Origin: Erysipelotrichaceae bacterium
Lineage (GTDB): Bacteria > Bacillota_I > Bacilli_A > Erysipelotrichales > Erysipelotrichaceae
Direction of reading: 5' to 3'
DNA length: 64,000 nt
Assembly (NCBI GenBank): GCA_017404785.1
Contig: JAFRBQ010000008.1
Coordinates: forward strand, 1-64,000
The notes beneath the pieces were generated by a model that saw only the letters and a list, made by a program, of their open reading frames with translations, did no database searches and had not been told where the DNA came from. Within the stretch, counting starts at the first letter, position 1. Every line of letters begins with the position of its first letter. The translations under genes and the position numbers were made by a program. Positions 43,583 through 52,090 of this stretch are shown here, piece by piece.

Positions 43583-43912
43583 TTGAACAGCAGATATGAT
43601 CTTTCCCACAATCTTGAAAACATTGTTTTTAACAAGCTTATATACAAAGGATATTATATTTTGGTATACATCAATCAAGGCAAAGAGATAGACTTTCTGA
43701 CAGAAAAACAAGGAAAGAAATACTTCATACAGGTTGCGTTGAGTGCAGCGGAGGATAAAGCTTATAACAGAGAAATGAGAGCTTTTTCAGGAATGAATCA
43801 GCTTGATAAGAAACCGCTTATAACTACAGATAATATTGACTATTCCTCAAGCAATATAACTCATGTTGCTTTGAAAAAGTTTTTAATGAGCAAATCTCTT
43901 GAAGAATTGTAA
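43583..43912 (+). pseudogene. C-terminal remnant of a DUF4143-type AAA ATPase
   Basis: The readable part, starting NSRYDLSHNLENIVFNKLIY, with GKEIDFLTEKQGKKYFIQV, matches the C-terminal nuclease-like end of AAA/DUF4143 proteins (compare EIDLVILRDGKLTLIECKSG in the intact gene at 54429-55667). The AAA domain and DUF4143 start are missing, and there is no ribosome binding site. It is a truncated leftover next to a toxin-antitoxin pair, consistent with a decaying accessory island. Confidence 0.75.
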
Positions 43913-43946
43913 GCTTATTTAAAATAATTCTGAACGATTATTTGGC

Positions 43947-43974
43947 ATTAAAAAACCATGGTGATACCATGGTT
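43947..43974 (-). terminator. Terminator of higBA
   Basis: On the minus strand AACCATGGT (43974-43966) pairs with ACCATGGTT (43962-43954), followed by TTTTAATG. Confidence 0.7.
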
Positions 43975-44003
43975 CAAAAACAATGCTTAGGGAAAACTTT
44001 TTC

Positions 44004-44306
44004 TTATTCATATACAATATGCAAAGGAAATTGTTTTACGTTTTTAGGTTCATTCTTTTTAGCAAAGTAAAGAGTGTATTTCTGCTGCATGTTAAGCCAG
44101 CTTTCAGGTGAAGTATTAGTAGCTTTAGCTATCCTTAAAGCCATCTGAGGGCTTAGCGAAGCTTTTTCATTTACAAATTCAGAGAGAGTTTTTCTGCTTA
44201 CTCCAAGTAAATCCGCAGCTTCTGTGACACTCAAATTTAAAGGTTTCATCACATCCTCACGGAATACTGTTCCAGGATGAGTAGGTTTTCTGTTCATATC
44301 TTTCAT
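44004..44306 (-). CDS. higA: HigA family antitoxin
   Basis: 100 residues. Starts with the family hallmark HPGTVFREDVMKPLNLSVTE and contains an XRE-type helix-turn-helix (EAADLLGVSRKTLSEFVNEK), then the usual SPQMALRIAKATNTSPESWL. It binds and neutralises HigB and represses the shared promoter. Located nine bases after higB on the minus strand, in the toxin-first order typical of higBA. The C-terminal ~25 residues are longer than the minimal HigA. Confidence 0.93.
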   Translation of the reverse strand: MKDMNRKPTHPGTVFREDVMKPLNLSVTEAADLLGVSRKTLSEFVNEKASLSPQMALRIAKATNTSPESWLNMQQKYTLYFAKKNEPKNVKQFPLHIVYE

Positions 44307-44315
44307 TCTCCTTGT

Positions 44316-44594
44316 TTAATGGTAGTCTAAATAATCTACAAGATAAGCATCTTGACCTTCAAAATAGAAAGTAATCCTCCAATTGCCGCTGACACTTGCC
44401 TCCCACATATTTTGTTTATCACCTTTCAATTGATGAAGCCTATATCCGGGAAGATTCATATCCTGAGGACTCACACTTGCATCCAATCTATCCAACATTC
44501 TGGCAAGTTTAGGTGCATGGTCAGGTTTAATTCCTTTCCTTGATCCTGTTTCATAAAAATCTCTTAAACCTTTATGTGCGAATGATTTGATCAT
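44316..44594 (-). CDS. higB: HigB toxin (RelE/ParE superfamily mRNA interferase)
   Basis: 92 residues, beginning MIKSFAHKGLRDFYETGSRK and ending GNWRITFYFEGQDAYLVDYLDYH, both classic for the HigB/YoeB-like ribosome-dependent endoribonucleases. The conserved NWRITF strand carries the catalytic Arg. Length is complete, so the module is probably functional. Transcribed from the palindrome-containing promoter just upstream. Confidence 0.93.
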   Translation of the reverse strand: MIKSFAHKGLRDFYETGSRKGIKPDHAPKLARMLDRLDASVSPQDMNLPGYRLHQLKGDKQNMWEASVSGNWRITFYFEGQDAYLVDYLDYH

Positions 44595-44602
44595 GCAGCA
44601 TT

Positions 44603-44631
44603 ATTATAACCTGTAACGTTATAGGTGTCAA
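44603..44631 (-). promoter_or_regulatory. higBA promoter with operator between -35 and -10
   Basis: On the minus strand TTGACA (44631-44626) and TATAAT (44608-44603) are perfect hexamers 17 bases apart. The spacer region holds ACCTGTAACGTTATAGGT (44609-44626, plus-strand reading), a palindrome with one mismatched pair. Binding of the HigA-HigB complex here would block RNA polymerase directly. Confidence 0.8.
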
Positions 44632-44866
44632 AAATAATGATGCGCGACCTTTTTATATGATGAAATAATCAAATGAATTAAAACATTTTCGTTTGGAGTA
44701 TCGATGAGTATAAGAAATAAAATGATAGAATGATGTTAGCCTCGGTTGAACAGATCGTTTTAATCTGCTATATTAAAGCTGTTTAGAGAAACACAAATAA
44801 AAGATCATGTTATATTATATAAACTTATTTTTATCATGAAATATGATCTTGAAAGGTATTTTAAAG

Positions 44867-45577
44867 ATGAAGAATAAAAAGGGATTTACATTAGCAGAAT
44901 TACTGATTGCAGTTGCGATAATAGCTGTTTTGGTAGCTGTATCTATTCCTATCTTCTCTTCACAGCTGGAAAAAAGCCGCGAGGCTACAGATGCTGCCAA
45001 TATCCGTTCACAGTATTCCGAAATCATGGTCGAAGCATTGTCGGAAGGAAAAGATGTTAATACAGATGGCAGCAGGAAAATTCCTCTGGAACAGAAACAG
45101 GATGACTGGCAAAACGATACATTTAAAAACAGTCTGGAAGGAATAGCTACAGTAGAAGGAACACCAAAAACCGGCGGAAATGCCTGGGTTTCTTTTGAAG
45201 CTGAAAGCAGCAAAGTTACGATTCATTTTGACGGAACTGGAGGCGAACCGTCAGGCGGAGGCGGAACAGATACTGATTCCGAAACTGTCCAAACAAATGT
45301 TGAAAATCGTATAGGCACTCTTTCTTTAGAAACCGGAGATCACAAAATCATGTTAGAATCCCCTGTAACAACAACCATCAAAATATTAATTCGTCATGGC
45401 CAGGGTCATGGCCAGGGCAGTGCTAAAACGATCGAGATCCAAATAAATCCTAGTCAGACAGAATATGATTTCCATCTGGATACAAAAATAAATAATGGTG
45501 CTTATTCCGTAGTATTTACAGAAGGAATAAGTCAACAGGCTGCAAACGATATTATGAACAGCCTTCAGATATCGTAA
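44867..45577 (+). CDS. Type IV pilin-like protein with Gly/Ser spacer
   Basis: 236 residues. MKNKKGFTLAELLIAVAIIA is a class III (prepilin) signal: cleavage after Gly, Glu at +5 and a hydrophobic helix. A head domain follows, a GGEPSGGGGTD spacer near residue 125, and a second beta-rich domain whose odd GQGHGQGS stretch sits near 180. ATG 44867 with GAAAGG upstream is used; an in-frame ATG at 44843 would put eight residues before the signal. It shares its first ~45 residues closely with the pilin at 58359, so it is probably a minor or tip pilin, 4 kb away from the main pilus genes. Confidence 0.85.
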   Translation: MKNKKGFTLAELLIAVAIIAVLVAVSIPIFSSQLEKSREATDAANIRSQYSEIMVEALSEGKDVNTDGSRKIPLEQKQDDWQNDTFKNSLEGIATVEGTPKTGGNAWVSFEAESSKVTIHFDGTGGEPSGGGGTDTDSETVQTNVENRIGTLSLETGDHKIMLESPVTTTIKILIRHGQGHGQGSAKTIEIQINPSQTEYDFHLDTKINNGAYSVVFTEGISQQAANDIMNSLQIS

Positions 45578-45636
45578 TAAAAAACCGAATTATAGTTATT
45601 GAATTACCATAATAATCAGATAAACATTTCAGTTAG

Positions 45637-45669
45637 AGCATCTCCCGAGAATATTGAGATGCTTTTTTG
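45637..45669 (+). terminator. Terminator after the pilin-like gene
   Basis: AGCATCTC (45637-45644) pairs with GAGATGCT (45656-45663) and is followed by TTTTTT. Confidence 0.75.
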
Positions 45670-45719
45670 GTTTTCCTGCAGGTGTTATACTATTTTTAAA
45701 GGAAGAGTATAAGAATAAT

Positions 45720-47339
45720 ATGAAATGTCCAAGCTGTAACGGCGTATTGTATTACGACATTAAGAATAAGAATCTTAAATGCCGATATTGTAAATCGGTT
45801 TTTGAGATCGATGATTATGAAGTAAATAATACAGCCGAAGAAAATGATTTTGCCGATGGCAAGCTCTATACCTGCAAGAACTGCGGAGCCGAGCTCATTA
45901 GTGCCAATGATGAAGCGGTCAGCTATTGCAGTTATTGCGGAAGTGAAGCGATCCTGGAAGGACAGATTTCAGGAATAAAGAGGCCTAAACTGATCATTCC
46001 GTTCAGAATCTCCAAAACCGAATGCAAGAATATCTATAAGAAGGCTTTGGAAAAGAAAGCCTATGTACCTAGTGAATTCAAGGATCCGGACTTTATCGAC
46101 CGTTTCCGTCCTTTCTATATTCCTTACTGGATGTATCGGATCAGTTTCAGAAAAGATGATTTTGATATGGATGGATACAAATCCTATACGGTCGGAAATT
46201 ATGATTACTATGAGGAATACAAGATAAGAGCACATGTAGCCAATGATGGCCTGTATGGTGTTCCATATGATGCTTCCAGAAACTTCGATGATACGATCGC
46301 TGAAAGGATCGCACCATTCAACAGCAAAGATATCGTTGAATATAAACCTGGCTATCTGGCTGGAATGTATGCCGATTCGCCAAATGTTGATGCGGATACC
46401 TATAAGGAAGAAGTTATGGAAAAAGCTACCGATCTGGCTTTTGAAGATATCTCCAAGAGTTTTGGCAGCATTACTCTTGATCTTCCTAAAAAGAATGAAC
46501 GCCAGGAATTTCTGGGAACCAGTTATGAATCACAGGATGCGATCTTCTTACCTGTATGGTTTTTGACCTGGAAGAAAAATGACAGAGTGGCTTATGCAGT
46601 CGTCAATGGTCAGACCGGCAAGATCCATATCGATCTGCCTGCTGATATAAACAATTTCCTGAAATACACTCTGTGTGCAGCAGTGATCCTGTTTGTGATC
46701 CTTTCGCTGTTTTTCTCCGTGACTTCAAGATTTGTCATCTGGTTTTCATCTTTACTGGCGTATCTTGTTTCGGTGAGATATCGCAAGGAATTAAAGGAGA
46801 TCAGAAACAGAGAGAACCATGTCTTTGACAAGGGTTATCTGATCAATGACAAGGATGACCTTTCCATGTCGGAAAAGGCCAGAACCAAAGCCAGAAGATC
46901 GAAGATCATGTCCAAATTTACATCGGTTGTCATAGGCTTTATAGGCATGACTATCGGTATGATGCTTGTGTCGATGATCCTAATGGGTGAAATGTATGAT
47001 CTGCTGGTTTCGCAGGATGCGGCAATAGGCCTGACTTTCGTCATCCTGGTCTTAGGAACATTCACTTTCTTCAAGACTTTGAATATTTCAAGACATCTTA
47101 AGAATAAGAGTTCGATACTGATCTCGCTGATCACCTATGGCTCTTTGTTATACAGCTTCATTGTAGCGGTAACAGAGCCGGTCCAGGACTGGTGGTATTA
47201 CCTGGGTTCACTGATCTGTCTTTTTGCGACTTCGATCATGGCGTTTGATCTGATCGGAAGATTCAACGAGACATCCACCAGACCACTTCCGTCATTCTAT
47301 ACAAGAAAAGGAGGTAACGACAGTGTCAAGGAAAGCTAG
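45720..47339 (+). CDS. Zinc-ribbon membrane protein
   Basis: About 539 residues. Two zinc ribbons lie at the N terminus: CPSCNGVLYYDIKNKNLKC with CRYC, then CKNCGAEL with CSYCG. A soluble domain of ~230 residues follows (HVANDGLYGVPYDASRNF), then about six membrane helices from residue ~310. Proteins of this build often pair with TPM/YgcG-type partners, and such a gene overlaps it by 17 bases here. ATG 45720 is preferred over an upstream in-frame start that would lie in the preceding terminator. Function unknown; a membrane stress or quality-control role is only a guess. Confidence 0.75.
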   Translation: MKCPSCNGVLYYDIKNKNLKCRYCKSVFEIDDYEVNNTAEENDFADGKLYTCKNCGAELISANDEAVSYCSYCGSEAILEGQISGIKRPKLIIPFRISKTECKNIYKKALEKKAYVPSEFKDPDFIDRFRPFYIPYWMYRISFRKDDFDMDGYKSYTVGNYDYYEEYKIRAHVANDGLYGVPYDASRNFDDTIAERIAPFNSKDIVEYKPGYLAGMYADSPNVDADTYKEEVMEKATDLAFEDISKSFGSITLDLPKKNERQEFLGTSYESQDAIFLPVWFLTWKKNDRVAYAVVNGQTGKIHIDLPADINNFLKYTLCAAVILFVILSLFFSVTSRFVIWFSSLLAYLVSVRYRKELKEIRNRENHVFDKGYLINDKDDLSMSEKARTKARRSKIMSKFTSVVIGFIGMTIGMMLVSMILMGEMYDLLVSQDAAIGLTFVILVLGTFTFFKTLNISRHLKNKSSILISLITYGSLLYSFIVAVTEPVQDWWYYLGSLICLFATSIMAFDLIGRFNETSTRPLPSFYTRKGGNDSVKES

Positions 47340-48075
47340 AATACTGATCATTATTTCTTTTATCTGTCTCTTGCTGGCACCATTAAGAATTAGTGCTGCC
47401 AGTAATTACCGTCTGGTCATAGATGACAGAGAAGATCTTCTTACCGCAAGTGAAGAGAACATGCTGCAGATCAAGATGGAAAAGATCAGACAGTATGGCA
47501 ATGTCGGTTTTGTAACTGTATCCCAATTCAGTTCGACCGATACCTATACCAAGAATCTTTACCGTGATCTTTTCGGCAGGGAAAGCGGTATGCTGTTTGT
47601 GATCGATATGGGCAGAAGAAATATATGGATCTTCTGTGATGGAGCGATCTATCGGATAATCAATAAATCCTATGCCAATACGATAACCGACAATGTCTAC
47701 AGGTATGCTACCAAGGGACAGTACTATGACTGTGCCTACAATGTCTTTGATCAGGCAGAGACTCTGCTTGAAGGTGGCAGGATATCGCAACCTATGAAAT
47801 ACATTTCCAACGCTTTGATAGCTCTGGTTCTGGCAATACTTGGAAATTTCATTTTCCTGGTCATTCAAAGAGGGGAATCGATCGCCAATCCTGATACGAT
47901 AGCCAAAGCCATGAGTAGTGGCGTAGCTGTCGGTATCGTCTCCAAGGTCATGACCAAATCCAAGAAGTCCCGCCATGTTGAATCATCCGGTGGCGGTGGT
48001 GGTTCCTCCGGTGGTGGCGGTGGCGGAGGAGGCGGTGGTGGTTCCTCCGGTGGCGGTGGTGGCCACAGCTTCTAG
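47323..48075 (+). CDS. TPM-domain protein (YgcG-like) with Gly/Ser-rich tail
   Basis: 250 residues from GTG 47323 (AAAGGAGG upstream). A signal peptide (ILIIISFICLLLAPLRISAA), then a TPM domain (~30-150; LVIDDREDLLTASEENMLQ, SGMLFVIDMGRRNIWIFCDG), a membrane helix (~165-185) and a tail of about 30 residues made of GGGG and SS ending in HSF. The tail is the usual mark of YgcG/Psb32 proteins. It overlaps the zinc-ribbon gene, so the two products probably form a membrane complex. Biochemical role is not established. Confidence 0.85.
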   Translation: MSRKARILIIISFICLLLAPLRISAASNYRLVIDDREDLLTASEENMLQIKMEKIRQYGNVGFVTVSQFSSTDTYTKNLYRDLFGRESGMLFVIDMGRRNIWIFCDGAIYRIINKSYANTITDNVYRYATKGQYYDCAYNVFDQAETLLEGGRISQPMKYISNALIALVLAILGNFIFLVIQRGESIANPDTIAKAMSSGVAVGIVSKVMTKSKKSRHVESSGGGGGSSGGGGGGGGGGGSSGGGGGHSF

Positions 48076-48081
48076 TTATAA

Positions 48082-49227
48082 ATGAAACTTGTAATACATG
48101 ATTTAAGTGCAGATAAATGGCGTGAAATAGCTGACCAGTATCCTGATTGCACAGTCATATCGGATAACGGTACCATCAGACCCTGTATCGGTTGCTTTGG
48201 CTGCTGGAACAAGGATCTGGGTAAATGTGTCTTAAAAGATGGCTATGAGAATATGGGCTATCTGATCCATCATGCCGATGAAGTAGTTGTGATAAGCCGC
48301 TATACCTATGGCGGCTTTTCCGGTTTCGTCAAAAACGTCTTTGACCGCTCTTTAGCCTATGTTTTGCCTCACTTTGAGCTTGTGAATGGTGAGTCTCATC
48401 ATAAAAAGCGCTATGAAGAAGAAAAACCTTATACATATATCTTCTATGGCCATGACATAAGTGATGAGGATAAAGATAATGCCATCCGTTATGTTCATGC
48501 AGTTTCGACCAATATGCGAACTTTTGTAAAGGATGTGAAGTTCATTGAAACTGAAGAAGATAAAAAAGAAAGAAAAATATTTTACGATAATAGTTCTGAT
48601 AAGATTATCCTTTTGAATGCCAGTATGCGTTTCAAGGATGGAAACAGCGCTAAACTGGCTTTAGAACTGCAAAAACTTTTAAAATCAGAAAATGAGATAA
48701 TCAATCTGTCACAATATCTGAATAATCATGAAGAACTGATCGGTATATTGTCTGATGCCTCCAGGATCGTACTATGCATGCCTTTATATGTGGATGGCCT
48801 TCCTTCACAGATGATAAGACTGATGGAAGAAATGGAAAGAAACTATCGTGGTTCTTCAAAGAAGATCTATGTCCTTTCCAATATGGGTCTTTATGAAAGT
48901 AAACAACTGGTAAATCTTTTAAGTGCTGTTAAAAAATGGTGCCAGATAATGGAATTTGAATATGGTGGCGCTTTAGGTGTAGCGGCAGGTGAGCTTGTGG
49001 GAGGCTTTCTGGAATTCTCTGCTATAGACAGATGGCCGCTGAGACAGATTCATAAAGGCTTAATAAAACTTGCCGAGGCAATAGACAATGATAAGTCTAT
49101 TGAGGATATCTATACAGGAACGAACAGTTTCCCGCGTTGGCTTTATATTGCGATCGCCAATTCCGGCTGGGCCAGGATGGGCAAGAAGAACGGCATAAGA
49201 AAAAAAGATCTCTTTCGCCAGTTATAA
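48082..49227 (+). CDS. Tandem flavodoxin-like NAD(P)H-dependent oxidoreductase
   Basis: 381 residues. The first half (~1-165) is a flavodoxin-fold domain with the CIGCFGCWNKDLGKCVLKD pattern of iron-sulfur-flavoprotein relatives and the FMN loop SRYTYGGFSGFVKNVFDR. The second half (~170-381) repeats the fold (KIILLNASMRFKDGNSAKLA, MPLYVDGLPSQMIRLME). The family usually has a single domain of ~170-200 residues. Probably reduces quinones or other small compounds using FMN. It starts six bases after the TPM gene without a strong ribosome binding site. Confidence 0.8.
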   Translation: MKLVIHDLSADKWREIADQYPDCTVISDNGTIRPCIGCFGCWNKDLGKCVLKDGYENMGYLIHHADEVVVISRYTYGGFSGFVKNVFDRSLAYVLPHFELVNGESHHKKRYEEEKPYTYIFYGHDISDEDKDNAIRYVHAVSTNMRTFVKDVKFIETEEDKKERKIFYDNSSDKIILLNASMRFKDGNSAKLALELQKLLKSENEIINLSQYLNNHEELIGILSDASRIVLCMPLYVDGLPSQMIRLMEEMERNYRGSSKKIYVLSNMGLYESKQLVNLLSAVKKWCQIMEFEYGGALGVAAGELVGGFLEFSAIDRWPLRQIHKGLIKLAEAIDNDKSIEDIYTGTNSFPRWLYIAIANSGWARMGKKNGIRKKDLFRQL

Positions 49228-49240
49228 ATATGTTCTGTTA

Positions 49241-49271
49241 AGATTGAGCCTAAAGGTCTCAATCTTTTTTT
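49241..49271 (+). terminator. Terminator before the pilus operon
   Basis: AGATTGAG (49241-49248) pairs with CTCAATCT (49258-49265), followed by six T. Confidence 0.8.
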
Positions 49272-49292
49272 CTGTGCTAAAATTATGTTTGT

Positions 49293-49724
49293 ATGTATAT
49301 GCTTAAAGAAAATAAAGGAAGAATCTCACTGATCGAAATGGTCGCCTTGATCGTTATAATCCCGACGCTGCTGTTTTTAGGATATAAAGGCATCTACTGG
49401 TATTATGACAATATCGTTAACGGCAATGATGCACATTTTGTCAATACTGCCGAATCCATAGCCAGAGTCAATTCGCTCAACGGCATGCAATGCCCAGTTG
49501 ACAGCTGTGGCGGAACCAACTGCCGGCATTATTTCGGAGACCATTACATCGGTTATTATGATTCCATCTCCCACAAGATCGTTGGCGAAAAGATGGAAGG
49601 ATATAATCAGGCTTCAAGAATGAAGGCTGGCAAGACCTACTACTATGGCGATGAAGGTACGATGATCATTGAGATCGATTGCAAAGACGGCGTTATAGAA
49701 CTCAAGTGGGTCAAGGGAAAATGA
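49293..49724 (+). CDS. Short pseudopilin-like protein with variant signal
   Basis: 143 residues. The N terminus reads KENKGRISLIEMVALIVIIP, close to the pilin signal G-F-T-L-I-E plus hydrophobic helix, but one extra residue puts Glu at +6 instead of +5 if the cut is after Gly. A single helix is followed by a small soluble domain with three Cys (MQCPVDSCGGTNCRHYF). It overlaps pilD by ATGA, which ties it to the pilus operon. It is probably a minor pseudopilin or a membrane-anchored accessory. Confidence 0.65.
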   Translation: MYMLKENKGRISLIEMVALIVIIPTLLFLGYKGIYWYYDNIVNGNDAHFVNTAESIARVNSLNGMQCPVDSCGGTNCRHYFGDHYIGYYDSISHKIVGEKMEGYNQASRMKAGKTYYYGDEGTMIIEIDCKDGVIELKWVKGK

Positions 49725-50506
49725 ATTTGAGTGGAAATAATGTCCTGATCATTTACGTTTCCTTTTTCCTTTTTATACTGGGCACGATCTTTGGCAGCTT
49801 CATCAACTGTGTTGCCGACAGAATCGTAGCCGGAAGAGACTGGATCAGCGGCAAAAGCATCTGTGAGACCTGTAAACATGAACTGGGTCCTCTGGATCTG
49901 ATTCCTGTTTTTTCTTATATCTTCCTTAAAGGAAAGTGCCGCTATTGCGGGACAAAGCTTTCATCCAGATACATGCTTACGGAACTGTTTTTGGGCACGA
50001 GTTTTGTTTTGTACTTTCTGAATCGGAAAACGCTTGATTACATACTGATAAGAGATCTTATCCTGATCGTGATCCTTTTAGGCCTGTCACTGGTCGATCT
50101 TGTTTCCTATATCATCCCTGACGGCTTCATAATTGCCGGCATCGTCAACTGGCTTGTCAGCATCTTTTTTGTCTCTGACAAGCTCGATTATGTAAAAGGC
50201 GGATTGATCGGAGCTTTCGTCATTTCAGGATTGATCCTTTGCGTTTCATTGATCATGGATAAGGCGCTGGGCAAAGAGAGCCTTGGCGGGGGCGATGTAA
50301 AACTGCTGTTCATGGTCTGCCTCTATACCGGTGTGTTTAAAGGCTTTTTCCTGTTGTTTCTTTCGTGTGTTATCGGTCTGCTCTTTGTGCTATTATTAAA
50401 GAAAGAAAAGATTCCTTTCGGTCCTTCCATCAGCATGGCAACTTTTGTTGTGATGCTTTATGGCGATTTGGTACTGAAATGGTATCTATCATTGTTTTTA
50501 GGGTAA
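49721..50506 (+). CDS. pilD: Prepilin peptidase (PilD/GspO/ComC type)
   Basis: 261 residues, about seven helices. The N-terminal domain has FGSFINCVADRI and two CxxC pairs (Cys48/51, Cys73/76). The aspartic protease residues are Asp126 in SLVDLVSYIIPD and Asp192 in GGGDVKLL, so it should both cut and N-methylate prepilins. ATG 49721 overlaps the preceding stop. It would process the pilin at 58359, the one at 44867 and the variant at 49293. Confidence 0.93.
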   Translation: MNLSGNNVLIIYVSFFLFILGTIFGSFINCVADRIVAGRDWISGKSICETCKHELGPLDLIPVFSYIFLKGKCRYCGTKLSSRYMLTELFLGTSFVLYFLNRKTLDYILIRDLILIVILLGLSLVDLVSYIIPDGFIIAGIVNWLVSIFFVSDKLDYVKGGLIGAFVISGLILCVSLIMDKALGKESLGGGDVKLLFMVCLYTGVFKGFFLLFLSCVIGLLFVLLLKKEKIPFGPSISMATFVVMLYGDLVLKWYLSLFLG

Positions 50507-50510
50507 ACGT

Positions 50511-51491
50511 ATGGCAAATATTTTGGGGATTGAAATCGGAAATAAGACGGTAAAAGTCGTCGAAATCAAAGGTAATACTTTGAGAAATTTCGCAGCGGTC
50601 AACCTGCCTGACAACATCGTTGTAAATAACGAACTTGTTGCTTTTGAAGCGATGGGCGACCTTTTGAAGGACATTGTCAAAGAACACAGGATGAAGACCA
50701 AAAAAGCTGCGCTGGTTCTGCCTGATTCGGCAGTTTATTTAAGAAGAATGGTTTTGCCGGCCATGAGTGAAAAACAGCTGATGGTAAACATGCCTTACGA
50801 ATTCAAGGATGTTCTCTCAGAAGACAAAGACAAGTACATGTACGACTACTCCATGATCGGTTATCGCGAAGATGAAGAGGGAAAAGTAACGGAAATGGAG
50901 CTTTTAGGCGCGGTCGTAAACAAGTCTCTGCTGGAAAAGTATCAGGAAATGTTCAAAAGAGCCGGTTTAAAACTGGTGAAAGCCGGTCCAAGAGAAACAG
51001 CATTAAGCTGTCTGGTAACCATCCTTAATGAAGGAAACAAGGAAAAAGACTTTGCGATCCTTGACCTTGGCTACAAGACGACCAAAGTCGAAATCTTCAA
51101 GGATGGCGTATATGAAGTTACAAGAACCATAGAATCGGGTGCCGAAGATATCGTCAATGTCATCGCGGAAATATTCGATGTCGATCCGCATATCGCTTCA
51201 GCTTATCTGGAAACGAATAAAGACAACGTTCAGGAAAATGAAAGATGCGTCGATATCTATTCAAGTATTGCAACAGAAGTAATGCGTGTCATGAATTACT
51301 ATAATTTTGAAAATCCGGATTCAACTCTGGATACTTTATATTACTGTGGCGGTGCCAGCTATATTCCTAGATTCATAGCTGAAATTGCCGATATGGTTTC
51401 ACTGGATCTGAAACCTTTATCTTCACTCTCCGATGTTGATAAGGATGCAATCGGCAAATGTGCCCCGGCTGTCGGAGCCTGTTATGAGTAG
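50511..51491 (+). CDS. pilM: Type IV pilus assembly protein PilM
   Basis: 326 residues, actin-like fold. ILGIEIGNKTVKVVEIKG is the first phosphate-binding block and FAILDLGYKTTKVEIFKDG the second; YYCGGASYIPRF is the adenosine motif. PilM sits on the cytosolic side and links PilN to the motor ATPases. It starts four bases after pilD. Confidence 0.88.
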   Translation: MANILGIEIGNKTVKVVEIKGNTLRNFAAVNLPDNIVVNNELVAFEAMGDLLKDIVKEHRMKTKKAALVLPDSAVYLRRMVLPAMSEKQLMVNMPYEFKDVLSEDKDKYMYDYSMIGYREDEEGKVTEMELLGAVVNKSLLEKYQEMFKRAGLKLVKAGPRETALSCLVTILNEGNKEKDFAILDLGYKTTKVEIFKDGVYEVTRTIESGAEDIVNVIAEIFDVDPHIASAYLETNKDNVQENERCVDIYSSIATEVMRVMNYYNFENPDSTLDTLYYCGGASYIPRFIAEIADMVSLDLKPLSSLSDVDKDAIGKCAPAVGACYE

Positions 51492-51500
51492 AGGTGGATT

Positions 51501-52088
51501 ATGAATCTGAATAAGGAAATTTCATTCAACAAGAAGAAAAACGCTCTTCCAACCAAAACCTCTATCAATTTTATCGTTGATGAACAGTCAAAGATAAATA
51601 AGATCTCGATTATCCTGTTTGTTGTTTTCATGGTGCTGCTGGGCTTCTTTACCAAGTTTGCGATCATTGATCCATTGGCCAGAGTTGCCAAAGCCGAAAG
51701 GGAATATCGCGAAGCGGAAAGACAGCTTGATGTTTACCGCAACCAGCTGACAGATTACGCACAGATTGAAGCCGAATATAACGAAAAGATCGGTACCTTC
51801 CTGACGGACAACGAAAGATCATATCTTGATCGTACAGAGATTCTGGCTATGATCAGGGAGGATATCTTCAATTACGTCAATGTCAATAATATTGCTATTT
51901 CCGGCAATACCGTCAGAGTTTCAACGGCTACAACGACCATGGACAATATCTCGCAGATCGTCCAGGTTCTGCTCAATGACTCCAAGATCGCTTATGTCAC
52001 TCCTAAGACGACCAGAGTCGGAAATGAATCAAGTAATAATGTTACTGCCGATCTTGAGATTGGCTACAGAGGAAAGACAGGAGAATAA
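51501..52088 (+). CDS. pilN: PilN-like inner-membrane protein
   Basis: 195 residues: a cytosolic N terminus (NLNKEISFNKKKN) of the kind PilM binds, one membrane helix (~32-52), a coiled coil (EREYREAERQLDVYRNQL) and a small beta domain. Sequence identity to Gram-negative PilN is not visible, so the name rests on build and gene order pilM-N-O. GAGGTGG precedes the start. Confidence 0.7.
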   Translation: MNLNKEISFNKKKNALPTKTSINFIVDEQSKINKISIILFVVFMVLLGFFTKFAIIDPLARVAKAEREYREAERQLDVYRNQLTDYAQIEAEYNEKIGTFLTDNERSYLDRTEILAMIREDIFNYVNVNNIAISGNTVRVSTATTTMDNISQIVQVLLNDSKIAYVTPKTTRVGNESSNNVTADLEIGYRGKTGE

Positions 52089-52090
52089 TT

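Noticed and set aside
47990-48066. GGT/GGC-rich run as a DNA repeat array
   Set aside because: It encodes the Gly/Ser tail typical of TPM proteins, so it is low-complexity coding sequence.
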